Assembly: GCF_030296915.1 (NCBI RefSeq)
Contig: NZ_AP028031.1
Location: 2,616,001-2,680,000, forward strand
Direction of reading: 5' to 3'
Source of the DNA: Anaerostipes hadrus ATCC 29173 = JCM 17467
GTDB taxonomy: Bacteria > Bacillota > Clostridia > Lachnospirales > Lachnospiraceae
Length of the DNA: 64,000 nt
Part shown: in pieces, positions 52,917-62,982 of the stretch
How the letters are laid out: every line of letters starts with the position of its first letter
How positions within the stretch are numbered: the stretch's first letter is position 1
Made by a program: the position numbers and the translations under genes
The notes under the pieces: model-generated
What the model was told of the DNA's origin: nothing
What the model saw: the letters and a program-made list of their open reading frames with translations, nothing else
Databases searched by the model: none

Positions 52917-53798
52917 ATGATTAAATTAATTTCATCCGATATGGATGGTACTCTTCTTGACAGCTATCGTCAGATTACCCCGATCAATGTCGAAGCGATC
53001 AAAAGAGCTCAGGAAAATGGTATCAATTTTATTATCAACACAGGACGTGAATATCCAAATGCACGCGGTCTTGTGGAAGCAGCCGGATTAAAATGCGACT
53101 TAATCTGCAGTAATGGAGCTTGTGCTTTTGATAAAGATGGAAATCTTTTATTCGAGCATATTCTTGATAAAGAAACTGTCCGCACCATTTTTGATGCATT
53201 TAATAAATACGGAATGGAACCTGCATTATTTACAACAGAAGGACGTATTTCTCTTCTTCCATTAGAAGAACGTGAAATTTATACAAGAGATGTATTCATT
53301 CCTGCCATTCAGGTCAATCACCCAGATATGAAATATACTTTAGATGATTACCGTGAGTTAGTTGATGATGTTATCTTTGTTGATGGTCAGGAGGCGTTAT
53401 TAAACAGTGACCACCGCATCCTAAAGATCACATCAAACTCTCCAGATCATGAATCCCTAAAGAAACTACGTGTAGAACTCGAAAAAATTCCGGGACTTGC
53501 TGTTGTATCTACGGTTCCAACGGATATTGAGATTACTTCTATCAATGCTCAGAAGGGAAGCTCTTTACTAGATTATGCAAAAAAAGATGGATTAAAACCA
53601 GAAGAGATCATCGCGATCGGTGACAGTGAAAATGATTATTCTATGTTATCTATCCCTGGTATTCATTCCGTTGCTATGGAGAATGCTTGTGATATGATCC
53701 GCAATATCTGTGTTTACCAGACACGTGCGAATACTCGTGATGGAATTGCTTATATTATTAATTGTATATTGGCAGATCGAGAGAATTTCAAGTTGTGA
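52917..53798 (+). CDS. HAD-superfamily (Cof-type) phosphatase, copy 2
   Basis: The 293-residue paralogue of the preceding gene has motif I SSDMDGTLLDS, the INTGREYPNARGL motif II region, a C2 cap and motif IV IGDSENDYSML. The two proteins share motif words and length but have diverged. Substrate unknown. AGGAGG precedes the ATG. It converges on rlmD, with a long hairpin between. Confidence 0.9.
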   Translation: MIKLISSDMDGTLLDSYRQITPINVEAIKRAQENGINFIINTGREYPNARGLVEAAGLKCDLICSNGACAFDKDGNLLFEHILDKETVRTIFDAFNKYGMEPALFTTEGRISLLPLEEREIYTRDVFIPAIQVNHPDMKYTLDDYRELVDDVIFVDGQEALLNSDHRILKITSNSPDHESLKKLRVELEKIPGLAVVSTVPTDIEITSINAQKGSSLLDYAKKDGLKPEEIIAIGDSENDYSMLSIPGIHSVAMENACDMIRNICVYQTRANTRDGIAYIINCILADRENFKL

Positions 53799-53832
53799 TT
53801 TGTAAGTAGTGTTGGTCATGTATGAGTATTTA

Positions 53833-53991
53833 TTATAATTTCCTGTCTACTGCAACATAACCTGAAAACCAATAACGTCCACCAGCTTGAATTTTCTTAA
53901 TTTTATAATTGAAAGTCTTCAGGTATTTAGAGAAAAAATGAAAGATAGCATGTGAGCAACGATCAAACTCCGTCAATGGAATTCGTGTTGC
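53833..53991 (-). pseudogene. Possible C-terminal coding remnant
   Basis: A minus-strand frame of 52 codons without a start reads RIPLTEFDRCSHAIFHFF and ends in YKIKKIQAGGRYWFSGYV plus a few residues before TAA. It runs through the left arm and loop of the long hairpin. The aromatic, patterned end looks protein-like, but I do not recognise it; chance is possible. Confidence 0.25.
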
Positions 53992-54038
53992 TCACATGCT
54001 ATCTTTCATTTTTTCTCTAAATACTCGATGACCTTCAA
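53909..54038. repeat. Long perfect inverted repeat, possible third element (130 bp)
   Basis: Arms from TATTTAGAG to GTGAGCAAC are perfectly complementary for 37 bp around a 26-base loop. Outside them, degenerate ends AAGTCTTCAGGTAT and (complement of the right) AGGTCATCGAGTAT resemble the ends of the elements at 19629 and 25174. The conserved core of those elements is absent. It lies between convergent HAD and rlmD genes and may also terminate both. Confidence 0.6.
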
Positions 54039-54057
54039 CTCATACAAATAAAATAAC

Positions 54058-55431
54058 CTATTTTCGTTTTAATCTCACCACAGTCTCTACATGTGAGCTG
54101 TGGCTAAATTGGTCGACGGCGCAGACCTTTTCGACTTCGTAGCCTTGTTCTGATAGTACTTTTAAATCTCTGGCTAGTGTTGCTGGATCACAGCTTACAT
54201 ATACGATTCGTTTGGGTGTCATTTTCACCATTGTTTCTAACAGTTTACTGTCGCATCCCTTTCTTGGTGGGTCAACGACGATCGTGTCTGCATAGACTCC
54301 ATTTTTCTCGTATTCTCTTGGAAGTACTTCTTCTGCTTTTCCTACGAAGAATTCTGCATTATCAAAGCCATTCATCTTAGCATTTAATCTTGCATCGTCG
54401 ATGGCTTCTTTGACGATTTCTACTCCATAAACTTTCTTTGCTTTCTGAGCCAGGAATAAGGAAATAGTTCCAATTCCGCAATAGAGATCCCATACGGTTT
54501 CTTCGCCTTTTAAATCTGCGTATTCCATAGCTTTTTCGTATAATACTTTTGTTTGTGTTGGATTGACCTGGAAGAAAGATAGTGGTCCGATCTGGTATTT
54601 TACATTGCCAATATAATCATAAATGTATGGTTTACCATATACTTCTTCAGTCTTGCTTCCCAAGATCCTGTTTGTCTTTTCTTTGTTGATATTGACGCAG
54701 ATACTTGTCATTCCTTCGACTTCTGTTAAGGAATCTACGAGCATTTCTAAGTTTCTCAGATTCTTTTTGCTCCCATTCACAACAAGACAGACCATGATCT
54801 CACCTGTTTTGAATCCGACTCTTGTTACAATGTGGCGGACCAATCCTTTATGGGTCTTTTCGTCATAAGCTGTAATATTGTTTTTCTTCATATAGTCCAA
54901 GACTTTTAATAAAATCTGTTCGTTCACTGGATGTTGGATCATACAGTGTGTGCAATCAATAATATGATGCGTCCTTCCTGCATAAAATCCTGTGATAAGA
55001 TTCCCTTCTTTGTCATATCCGACTGGAAACTGAGCTTTGTTTCGATAGTAAAATGGTTCTTCCATCCCAAGGATCGGTTCCATTTTTTCTTCAATATTTT
55101 CTAAGCCTCCAATTCTTTCTAAACAGTTTTTCACTTTATTAAATTTATATTCTAACTGCTTTTCATAAGCTAAATGCTGTAATGTACATCCTCCGCACTG
55201 TCTTGCTTTGGAACAGCGTGGGCTGACTCTGTCTTTGGATGCTTCTATGACTTCTTCTACTCTTGCGAAGCCATAATTTTTCTTTGTTTTGATGATCTTT
55301 GCACGAACTTTGTCTCCGATGACTGCATCTTTTAAAAAGAGGGCATAACCATCTATATGGCCGATGCCCTCTCCTTCGTTCCCAATGTCATCGATATAGA
55401 GTTCTACGATCTGATTTTTCTTAAATTCCAT
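54058..55431 (-). CDS. rlmD: 23S rRNA (uracil-5-)-methyltransferase RlmD-type
   Basis: The 457-residue AdoMet-dependent RNA m5U methyltransferase has a TRAM domain at residues 1-60 and Fe-S cysteines in CSKARQCGGCTLQHLAYEKQ. The AdoMet fold has WDLYCGIGTISLFLA, VDPPRKGCDSKLL and the catalytic Cys in YVSCDPATLARD. The exact rRNA position (1939 or 747) is not resolvable, since Firmicutes enzymes can do both. The ATG at 55431 is chosen, with AGAGG just upstream. Confidence 0.92.
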   Translation of the reverse strand: MEFKKNQIVELYIDDIGNEGEGIGHIDGYALFLKDAVIGDKVRAKIIKTKKNYGFARVEEVIEASKDRVSPRCSKARQCGGCTLQHLAYEKQLEYKFNKVKNCLERIGGLENIEEKMEPILGMEEPFYYRNKAQFPVGYDKEGNLITGFYAGRTHHIIDCTHCMIQHPVNEQILLKVLDYMKKNNITAYDEKTHKGLVRHIVTRVGFKTGEIMVCLVVNGSKKNLRNLEMLVDSLTEVEGMTSICVNINKEKTNRILGSKTEEVYGKPYIYDYIGNVKYQIGPLSFFQVNPTQTKVLYEKAMEYADLKGEETVWDLYCGIGTISLFLAQKAKKVYGVEIVKEAIDDARLNAKMNGFDNAEFFVGKAEEVLPREYEKNGVYADTIVVDPPRKGCDSKLLETMVKMTPKRIVYVSCDPATLARDLKVLSEQGYEVEKVCAVDQFSHSSHVETVVRLKRK

Positions 55432-55494
55432 ACGCACCTCTGTATCTTTTTCTTGGTTAAACTGTTGTATTGATCCTGTTTTATTATAATTCTC

Positions 55495-56436
55495 TTAGAT
55501 AGATGTCTTACGAATTCTTGTATCTAATAAACGCTGGAATCCTGACCATTCCTGATCTTCTTTTTGTTTCTCCATGATCTCTGCAAATGTTTCCATCTTC
55601 GCATCTAAATTATCTGCCTGACTTAGTGCAATTGCTTCTAATAATGCAGGTTTCTTTGGAGAACCAAATTCTAATTCTCCGTGATGTGCTAACATACAGT
55701 GTTTTACTTCATTTGCAAGTTTTGGTGGGAAACCTGGAATCTCATGGATCAGGCGGTCTAATTTGATCGCTCCCATCACAATGTGTCCAACTAACTGACC
55801 TTCATCTGTATAGTCATTCTCTGGAAAGCTTGATAATTCTTCGACTTTCCCCATATCATGCCATAATGCACACATTACGATCAAGTCTCTGTTTAACTGT
55901 GGATACAGATTTGCATAGCTTTCACAAATTTTCGCTACAGATAAACTGTGCTCTAAAAGCCCTCCGATATACCCATGGTGTACGCTTTTTGCTGCGGAAT
56001 GTACTTTAAATTCTCTTGCAAAATTTTTATCCTCTATAAAGATCTTCTCTGCTAATTGTTTTAAATACTGGTTCTTTGTCTTGCTGATCATTGCAAGAAG
56101 CTCTTTGAACATCCCATCAATATCCTTCTTGGTACTTGGCATATAATCTGCCATGTCAAACTCACCTTCCTGAGCTTTACGGATCTGTTGGATGTTTAAC
56201 TGGTTAGAACCCTGGTAACTTGTTACCTGTCCTCTGACTAAAATGTAGTCCATCGCCTCGAAATGTCCGATCGCATTGGTAAGTTCCCATACCTTTCCGT
56301 CGATCATTCCTGTTTTATCTTGTAGTGTCAGGGAATAATATGATTTTCCAAATTTGGATGTTCCCGGTGATTTTGTCTTACATAAATAAATCTCGGAAAC
56401 CTGATCTCCTTCGTGCAAATCACTAATATATCTCAT
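55495..56436 (-). CDS. yhaM: 3'-5' exoribonuclease YhaM
   Basis: The 313-residue protein has an N-terminal OB-fold domain (about 1-95, YYSLTLQDKTGMIDGKVWEL) and an HD domain (about 140-300) with HHGYIGGLLEHSLSV, MCALWHDMGKVEEL and HCMLAHHGELEFGSP. YhaM degrades RNA from the 3' end with Mn2+ in Firmicutes. A hairpin CGCCAG/CTGGCG (about 56467-56488) lies in its leader with a GGAG in the loop. Confidence 0.92.
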   Translation of the reverse strand: MRYISDLHEGDQVSEIYLCKTKSPGTSKFGKSYYSLTLQDKTGMIDGKVWELTNAIGHFEAMDYILVRGQVTSYQGSNQLNIQQIRKAQEGEFDMADYMPSTKKDIDGMFKELLAMISKTKNQYLKQLAEKIFIEDKNFAREFKVHSAAKSVHHGYIGGLLEHSLSVAKICESYANLYPQLNRDLIVMCALWHDMGKVEELSSFPENDYTDEGQLVGHIVMGAIKLDRLIHEIPGFPPKLANEVKHCMLAHHGELEFGSPKKPALLEAIALSQADNLDAKMETFAEIMEKQKEDQEWSGFQRLLDTRIRKTSI

Positions 56437-56595
56437 TGCTTTGTGCCTTTCTAAATTCGTTCTTCGCCAGCCAACTCTCCTGGCGATTTTTAAATCCTCT
56501 ATTTTTTACCTATGTTATTATGCCACAGTTTAGTTGTAAAATCTAGTGAAATTTACTTATTATGAACGTCATGATTTCAAAAGGCACAAAACTGT

Positions 56596-58656
56596 TTATG
56601 AATTTACATTTTTCGCATTCAAATATGCCTGCTTATAGAAAAATTCCTGTGAATTTAGTGGTGTATCCTGATTTTTAGGAATTTTATAATTTCCATTGTG
56701 ATCTTCTTCTCTTGCTTTTACATTATCACTTAACATTGTGATAAACATCTCGATCAGCTGCATTTTAATATCTGTATTGTAGATCGGTACAGCTACCTCG
56801 ACTCTTCTTAATGTATTTCTTGTCATAAAGTCTGCTGACGCTATATAAACTTTTTCTCTGCCCTTCGTTCCAAAAATATAGATTCTTGAATGTTCTAAGT
56901 ATCTTCCAACAATACTTCTTACTTGAATATTATCTGTTTCACCCTTTACTCCCGGAATCAGGCAACAGATTCCTCGAATGACCATGTCAATCTTCACACC
57001 TGCTTTGGATGCTTTGATCAGCTTCTCCATGATCTTTTTGTCTGTTAAGGAGTTCATTTTTAATCCAATATAAGCTGGTTCTCCAGCTTTTGCATGTTCA
57101 ATTTCCCGATCGATCATATGGATCACCTTATTCTGCAGACAGTGTGGAGCTACTAACAGATGATCTGTTTCTTCTACAGTTTCTCCCATAGATAACGCCT
57201 GAAAGACTTCCGCAGCCTCCAACGCAATATCGACATTTGCTGTCATCAAGGAAAGATCTGTATAAAGTCTGCTTGTCTTTTCATTATAGTTCCCTGTTCC
57301 GATCTGTGTAATATAAGATACTTTTCCTTTTTTCTTTCTTGTGATCAGACATAATTTAGAGTGTACTTTATAACCATCTAATCCATAGATCACGCGGCAT
57401 CCTGCATCTTCTAACTGTCTGGACCATTCAATATTATTTTCCTCATCAAATCTAGCCTTTAATTCTACAAGGATCGTGACATCTTTTCCATTTTCTGCTG
57501 CCTCGATCAAAGATGCAATGATCTTACTCTGCTTTGCGACACGATATAATGTCATTTTGATTGAAACAACATCTTTATCTTCTGCCGCTTCCTGAAGCAT
57601 TTTTAGAAATGGCCGCATACTTTCATATGGATAAGAGAGTAACTTATCTTCTTTTTCAATCTGATCCATAATTGGCATTTCTTCGTTAAACTGTGGTGAT
57701 CTTTGAGGAACTCTTTTCTCAAAAAACAAGTCTGTCTCTCTTCTTAAAATATCCTGAATCTTAAATACAAAAGACAGATCTAACGGTGTCTGTGTATAGA
57801 ATACATATTTTCTTTCAAGTTCCAGATATTCACATAAAAGATCAATGATCTCTCCATCCATCTCTCTTGATAATTCCATTCGGACTGGTGCTAATTTCTT
57901 TCTTTTCTTGATCAGTTCCACCATGAAATCGCGATAATCAAGATCTTCATCATACATGGAATCTGCATCAATATCTGCATTTCTTGTAATTCGGATCAAT
58001 GTTTTTGCTTTGACATGGTATCCTTTGAAGATCCTTGGCACATAGTGAAGAATCATTTCTTCTGATAACATATAAGCATCTTTTCCAGAAATATTGATCA
58101 ATCTGTCAAACGTTTCATTTCCACATGGGATAATTCCTAATTTTTCTTTTCTATTTTTAGTTTCTAACACAGCAACTGCGTAGATTTCTTTATTCTTTAA
58201 AAAAGGAAATGGCTGTCTCTTCCCTATGATCGTAGGAGAGATCAATGGCGCGATTTCTGCTTGAAAATAAGCTCTTAAATATTCGCTTTCTTTTTTAGAT
58301 ATTTTTTGAAAATTTACCAGATGGATGTTGTGTTCTTTCAGAGAATCCATCATCTCCTCATATACGCTGTCTTTTCTTCTATTTAATTTCTGTACCTGTG
58401 GAATGATCGCATCAATCTGTTCCTGTGGTGTCATCTTTGTCTTATTTTCTTTCATGTTCTTATCAAGTAACATCTGATCGATCAAAGATCCAACTCTTAC
58501 CATAAAGAATTCATCTAAGTTGCTCTGGTAAATGGATGCAAATGTCAATCGTTCACATAGTGGTACTTCTCTATTCTCAGCCTCTTCTAATACGCGTTCG
58601 TTAAACTTAAGCCAGGACAGTTCCCGGTTCATAAAAATCTTCTGCTGTGTTTTCAT
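56596..58656 (-). CDS. ppk1: Polyphosphate kinase 1
   Basis: The 686-residue enzyme reversibly makes polyphosphate from ATP. Four-domain PPK1 layout: N domain with FMNRELSWLKFNERVLEEA, the head domain, and two PLD-like catalytic domains with the autophosphorylated His in GYKVHSKLCLITRK and RIYIFGTKGREKVYIAS. The start at 58656 (GGAGG 5 bases upstream) is used instead of a longer frame. It diverges from mutS2. Confidence 0.94.
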   Translation of the reverse strand: MKTQQKIFMNRELSWLKFNERVLEEAENREVPLCERLTFASIYQSNLDEFFMVRVGSLIDQMLLDKNMKENKTKMTPQEQIDAIIPQVQKLNRRKDSVYEEMMDSLKEHNIHLVNFQKISKKESEYLRAYFQAEIAPLISPTIIGKRQPFPFLKNKEIYAVAVLETKNRKEKLGIIPCGNETFDRLINISGKDAYMLSEEMILHYVPRIFKGYHVKAKTLIRITRNADIDADSMYDEDLDYRDFMVELIKKRKKLAPVRMELSREMDGEIIDLLCEYLELERKYVFYTQTPLDLSFVFKIQDILRRETDLFFEKRVPQRSPQFNEEMPIMDQIEKEDKLLSYPYESMRPFLKMLQEAAEDKDVVSIKMTLYRVAKQSKIIASLIEAAENGKDVTILVELKARFDEENNIEWSRQLEDAGCRVIYGLDGYKVHSKLCLITRKKKGKVSYITQIGTGNYNEKTSRLYTDLSLMTANVDIALEAAEVFQALSMGETVEETDHLLVAPHCLQNKVIHMIDREIEHAKAGEPAYIGLKMNSLTDKKIMEKLIKASKAGVKIDMVIRGICCLIPGVKGETDNIQVRSIVGRYLEHSRIYIFGTKGREKVYIASADFMTRNTLRRVEVAVPIYNTDIKMQLIEMFITMLSDNVKAREEDHNGNYKIPKNQDTPLNSQEFFYKQAYLNAKNVNS

Positions 58657-58774
58657 CTTTTCCTCCAAATCTCTATACGATGTAATTTCTATTGTACTGG
58701 TCAAATGTAAAATCATACTGCTTTTTATGTTAAGTTATCGTAAATTAACGTCTGGAATTGCCATTTTCCCTATG

Positions 58775-58803
58775 TTTACAGTCCAAACAATCTGTGTTAA
58801 ACT
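58775..58803 (+). promoter_or_regulatory. Putative mutS2 promoter
   Basis: TTTACA (58775-58780) and TAAACT (58798-58803) are 17 bases apart, about 45 bases ahead of the mutS2 start, in the divergent ppk1-mutS2 region. Confidence 0.5.
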
Positions 58804-58846
58804 CTTTAGTGAGTTGCAATAATTTAATGTAAATGAGGAATTTTTC

Positions 58847-61249
58847 ATGAATCAGAAAGTATTACAAACACTTGAATTTGATAAGATTATAAATATTTTA
58901 ACAGGATACGCAACAACCGAACTAGGTAAGTTGATGTGTGCCAATTTAAAACCAATGACTGAAGAAGCTGATATCTTAAACGCTCAGGATCAGACACAGG
59001 ATGCATTGACACGTATCTATAAACGTGGAAATGTGTCTTTTTTTGGAGTAAGTGATCTTTCCCCTTCTCTTGCCCGTTTGAAGATGAGAGGTACACTTGG
59101 AACTGGGGAACTTCTTGATATCGCTCGTGTTCTGGAATCTGTAAAGAATGCCGTTTCTTACGGAGTCCGCATGGAAGACGATCTTGAAGCAGATTCTCTC
59201 GACGAGCTTTTTGAAAGCCTTGTTCCTTTAGATGATCTTCTGCACGAGATCCGCCGCTGTATTATTTCTGAAGAAGAGATCAGTGATGATGCCTCTTCTA
59301 CTTTAAAACATATCCGTCGTGCAATGAAACAGACAAACCAGAAGATTCATACACAGTTAACTACGCTGGTAAGCTCTGCATCCAATCAGGATAAATTACA
59401 GGATGCGATCGTTACAATGCGAAATGGGCGTTACTGCATACCAGTCAAGCAAGAGTACAGAAGTTCATTCCAAGGTATGATCCATGATCAGTCTGCTTCT
59501 GGAAATACGCTGTTTATTGAACCAATGTCTGTTGTAACATTAAATAATGAATTAAAAGAATTGGAAGGAAAAGAACAGTCTGAGATTGAGCATATTCTTT
59601 CTATATTAAGTGAACAGGCTTCTTATGGTGTTGATGATCTTGCACATAACCAGAAGACCCTTGTATTATTAGACTTCATTTTTGCAAAGGCAAAATATGC
59701 GAAGGATATTGATGCATCCAAACCTATTTTCCGTGAAGATGGAATTATCAATATCAAACAGGGATGTCATCCTTTACTAGACCGCAAAAAAGTCGTTCCG
59801 ATCAACGTATCTCTCGGCAAAGATTTCTCCATGCTGATCGTGACCGGACCAAATACAGGTGGTAAAACTGTATCTTTAAAAACCGTTGGATTATTATCTT
59901 TGATGGGACAGGCAGGCCTTCATATTCCTGCATTCCAAGGATCTTCTCTTGGAATTTTTCGTGAAATTTTTGCAGATATCGGCGATGAGCAGAGTATTGA
60001 GCAAAACTTAAGTACCTTCTCTTCTCATATGACAAATATTGTATCGATCGTTCAGCAAGCTCATCGAGATTCTTTAGTATTACTCGATGAATTATGTGGT
60101 GGTACTGATCCAATCGAAGGTGCCGCACTTGCGATCTCTATTTTAAGTGATCTGCACGGACGTGGAATTAAAACAATGGCGACAACCCATTACAGTGAAC
60201 TTAAAATGTTCGCACTTTCCACCGATGATATCGAAAATGCTTCCTGCGAATTTGATGTGGAAACGCTTTCTCCAACATACCGTCTGATGATCGGTATTCC
60301 TGGAAAAAGTAATGCGTTTGCAATTTCCCGCAAATTAGGATTGGATGAACATATCATTGAAGGTGCTGCAGATCAGATTGATGAATCTGTCAAAGATTTT
60401 GAAACGATCTTAGCTGACCTTGAAAAGAGTAAACAGACGATTGAAAAAGAACAGGAAGAGATCCTTGAATACCGTAAGGAAATCGAAACTCTCCGTAAGA
60501 GTTTAAAATCTCGTCAGGATAATATAAAAGAAAAACGTGATAAGATGCTTCGCGACGCCCGTGAAGAGGCTCACAATATCATCTCTGAGGCGAAAGAGAT
60601 CGCAGATTCTACGATCCGTGAATATAACAAATTAAAGAAACAAAACAAGAATCCAGATACAAACAAGAAGATGGAACATATGCGAAGCGATCTTCGCGGC
60701 CGCATGACAAAATTAGAAGGTCAAATGGCTTACAAATCCAAGAAAAAGAACAAGAAACGTCACGAGGCGAATGATTTCCATGTTGGTGATGAAGTTTATG
60801 TAACAAGTCTTTCCCTTGCCGGAACTGTTTCCACGCTCCCAAATGCCAAAGGTGATCTGTATGTTCAGATGGGTATGATGCGTTCTCTTGTTAACATCAA
60901 AGACCTTGAGATCACAAAAACGGCCAAAGATGTAAAACGTGAAAATCAAAGAAATGAAAGTCGTAACCGAGGACGTACTGCGATCAACAAATCCGCTTCC
61001 ATCCGACCTGAGATCAATGTTATGGGTATGACGGTTGATGAAGCAATCGCACAGCTTGATAAGTACATCGATGATGCGTGCCTGGCCAACTTAGCACAGA
61101 TCACTGTTGTCCATGGAAAAGGAACTGGTGCTTTACGTAAAGGGCTTCATAATTACTTTAAACAGTTGAAGAAACAAAAACGTATCTCCGGTTACCGTGA
61201 TGGTGAATATGGTGAAGGAGATCTTGGTGTAACTGTTGTTATACTGTAA
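58847..61249 (+). CDS. mutS2: Endonuclease MutS2 / ribosome-rescue ATPase
   Basis: The 800-residue protein has MutS core and clamp regions (1-300) and an ABC-type ATPase (about 320-500, Walker A TGPNTGGKTVSLKT, Walker B SLVLLDELCGGTDP). A long coiled coil covers about 510-620, followed by a KOW-like segment and a C-terminal Smr nuclease domain (about 725-800, INVMGMTVDEAIAQL and VHGKGTGALRKG). MutS2 (RqcU) splits collided ribosomes and suppresses recombination. The domain set is complete. Confidence 0.95.
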   Translation: MNQKVLQTLEFDKIINILTGYATTELGKLMCANLKPMTEEADILNAQDQTQDALTRIYKRGNVSFFGVSDLSPSLARLKMRGTLGTGELLDIARVLESVKNAVSYGVRMEDDLEADSLDELFESLVPLDDLLHEIRRCIISEEEISDDASSTLKHIRRAMKQTNQKIHTQLTTLVSSASNQDKLQDAIVTMRNGRYCIPVKQEYRSSFQGMIHDQSASGNTLFIEPMSVVTLNNELKELEGKEQSEIEHILSILSEQASYGVDDLAHNQKTLVLLDFIFAKAKYAKDIDASKPIFREDGIINIKQGCHPLLDRKKVVPINVSLGKDFSMLIVTGPNTGGKTVSLKTVGLLSLMGQAGLHIPAFQGSSLGIFREIFADIGDEQSIEQNLSTFSSHMTNIVSIVQQAHRDSLVLLDELCGGTDPIEGAALAISILSDLHGRGIKTMATTHYSELKMFALSTDDIENASCEFDVETLSPTYRLMIGIPGKSNAFAISRKLGLDEHIIEGAADQIDESVKDFETILADLEKSKQTIEKEQEEILEYRKEIETLRKSLKSRQDNIKEKRDKMLRDAREEAHNIISEAKEIADSTIREYNKLKKQNKNPDTNKKMEHMRSDLRGRMTKLEGQMAYKSKKKNKKRHEANDFHVGDEVYVTSLSLAGTVSTLPNAKGDLYVQMGMMRSLVNIKDLEITKTAKDVKRENQRNESRNRGRTAINKSASIRPEINVMGMTVDEAIAQLDKYIDDACLANLAQITVVHGKGTGALRKGLHNYFKQLKKQKRISGYRDGEYGEGDLGVTVVIL

Positions 61250-61273
61250 AAAAGATATAAAGAAGGAGATTTT

Positions 61274-62158
61274 ATGACTTATTACGATATCTTATTTAGC
61301 TTTTTTATATATGGATTTCTTGGTTGGTGTTCTGAAGTCGCTTTTGCAGCTTTTAAACAACATTCCTTTGTAAACCGTGGATTTCTAAATGGTCCGATCT
61401 GTCCGATTTATGGAATTGGAGTGACGGTTGTCGTTGCTTCTCTTCAGCCTTACGTCGGAAACTTGATCTTGCTTTATATTACCTCCACCATTCTCGTTAC
61501 TTTTCTTGAATGGCTAACGGGTTTTCTTCTTGAAAAGATGTTTCATCACAGATGGTGGGATTATTCTGAAATGCCATTGAATATCGGCGGCTATGTATGT
61601 CCTTTATTTTCTGCGATCTGGGGCGTCGCTTGTGTATTGATCGTGAAACTTATCTATCCTTTTACGGATAAACTAGTTTCTTTTTTCCCGATATGGCTTG
61701 GAAAATTTTTGCTTGTTTTATTAAGCATTGCTCTTATAGTTGATATTTGCATCACAGTTCAGGGTATTTTAAAATTCAACAAACGTCTTGCCCTTATGGA
61801 GGATATTGCAAAAGAACTGCGTAATATTTCTGATCAGATTGGTGAAAATATCTACGATAGTATGATGGATGGTCTGGAGGCTCAAGACCGATTAAAAGCT
61901 CGTGCAGATGTTATTCGAGAGAAAGTTGATGAAGCCAAACAGGAAAATGCAGATGAACTCAAAGCTCGTATGGATTCTTTAAAACAGCGAGCTGAGGAAC
62001 TTCGTAGCAAATACGAAAAGATGGCAAAACTTCCTACATTTACATCACGCCGTATTTTACGTGCATTCCCTAAGATGATGCCTCGTGAACATGTAAGAGA
62101 ATTTGGGCAGTTACGACGCATCCTGAAGAAAAAAAGAGATGAATTGAAAAAGTCATGA
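61274..62158 (+). CDS. CmpB-type (PF06541-like) putative ABC permease membrane protein
   Basis: The 294-residue protein has four to five membrane segments in residues 1-165. FFIYGFLGWCSEVAF and VNRGFLNGPICPIYGIG are hallmarks of the Clostridia CmpB-like family. A charged, probably coiled-coil C terminus follows (about 170-294, rich in Arg/Lys/Glu). It is annotated as an ABC permease by similarity, though no ATPase gene is near; its true role is unclear. It is 24 bases after mutS2 and ends at the terminator 62174-62228. Confidence 0.75.
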   Translation: MTYYDILFSFFIYGFLGWCSEVAFAAFKQHSFVNRGFLNGPICPIYGIGVTVVVASLQPYVGNLILLYITSTILVTFLEWLTGFLLEKMFHHRWWDYSEMPLNIGGYVCPLFSAIWGVACVLIVKLIYPFTDKLVSFFPIWLGKFLLVLLSIALIVDICITVQGILKFNKRLALMEDIAKELRNISDQIGENIYDSMMDGLEAQDRLKARADVIREKVDEAKQENADELKARMDSLKQRAEELRSKYEKMAKLPTFTSRRILRAFPKMMPREHVREFGQLRRILKKKRDELKKS

Positions 62159-62173
62159 TAAATTTTTAACTGT

Positions 62174-62228
62174 AAAAATGTCAGGTACATCTAAGTTTCT
62201 CGAAAACTTAGATGTACCTGACATTTTT
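62174..62228. terminator. Strong bidirectional terminator
   Basis: AAAAATGTCAGGTACATC through AAGTTT pairs perfectly over about 25 bp with its partner arm, with a loop of a few bases. T runs lie on both exits, between convergent genes. Confidence 0.9.
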
Positions 62229-62288
62229 TTCTTTTTATTTTCTATCCAATTAACACAGTTTTTCCACTTCCTGACGTTACGAAAGAAA

Positions 62289-62804
62289 CTAATTCGTGAA
62301 TGTATTAAGAATATAATCAACGTCCGTCGTCTTCTTTAATTCTTCCAGAATTTCTTCTTCTGTCACTGCTTCTGTAATCTGTCCAAGAATCTCTAAATGT
62401 TCATCTCCAACTCCAGCAATTCCAATGACAAGCTGTGCTGTTCCGCCATTAAATTCGACTCCGTCTGGATACTGCATCACAATAATTCCGCTTCTTTTTA
62501 CGTCTCTTTTTGCATCTTCTGTTCCGTGTGGAATTGCAAGTCCTAATCCCATGTATACAGATGCTTCTTCATTTCTTCGGATCATTGCTGGAATATAATC
62601 ATCATCTACATATCCAAGATCTCTTAAAAGTTCCCCTGCTGCCACGATCGCTTCTTCCATGCTTACCGTTGGAAGTCCCAGTTTAATTCCTTCCCTTACC
62701 AAAATCATACCTTCTTTCGCTGGTACTTCTGGTGTTGTTTCTACAACTGGTGTTACTGTTTCTTCCTCTTTATTTTTTTTCTTATTCTTAAAAAAGAATC
62801 CCAT
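62289..62804 (-). CDS. PTS EIIA domain protein (fructose/mannitol/PtsN fold)
   Basis: The 171-residue stand-alone EIIA type 2 protein has the active histidine in GLAIPHGTEDAK. The N terminus is unusual: MGFFFKNKKKNKEEE, a Thr/Val/Pro-rich stretch, then the domain from about residue 30. No EIIB or EIIC gene is near, so it may serve another PTS in trans or have a regulatory (PtsN-like) role. It is monocistronic. Confidence 0.85.
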   Translation of the reverse strand: MGFFFKNKKKNKEEETVTPVVETTPEVPAKEGMILVREGIKLGLPTVSMEEAIVAAGELLRDLGYVDDDYIPAMIRRNEEASVYMGLGLAIPHGTEDAKRDVKRSGIIVMQYPDGVEFNGGTAQLVIGIAGVGDEHLEILGQITEAVTEEEILEELKKTTDVDYILNTFTN

Positions 62805-62982
62805 AATTATCTCCCTTCTAAATCCAATTTTTATTCCATTATTTTTTTCTATCTCTATTATAGCAATGAAATTTTTTTACGTCTATTTTTAGTAGTGCTA
62901 ATTTTTTCAGTAAATTTTGTGTCATTATTTTGTTTTCTGCCGTCACGCCTTTTTATTAATTTCTATTGTTTCCTTTTATAGA

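Noticed and set aside
62174..62228. Fourth long-inverted-repeat element
   Set aside because: The stem of about 25 bp has a tiny loop, T runs at both exits and no degenerate outer ends or core words. An ordinary strong terminator explains it.
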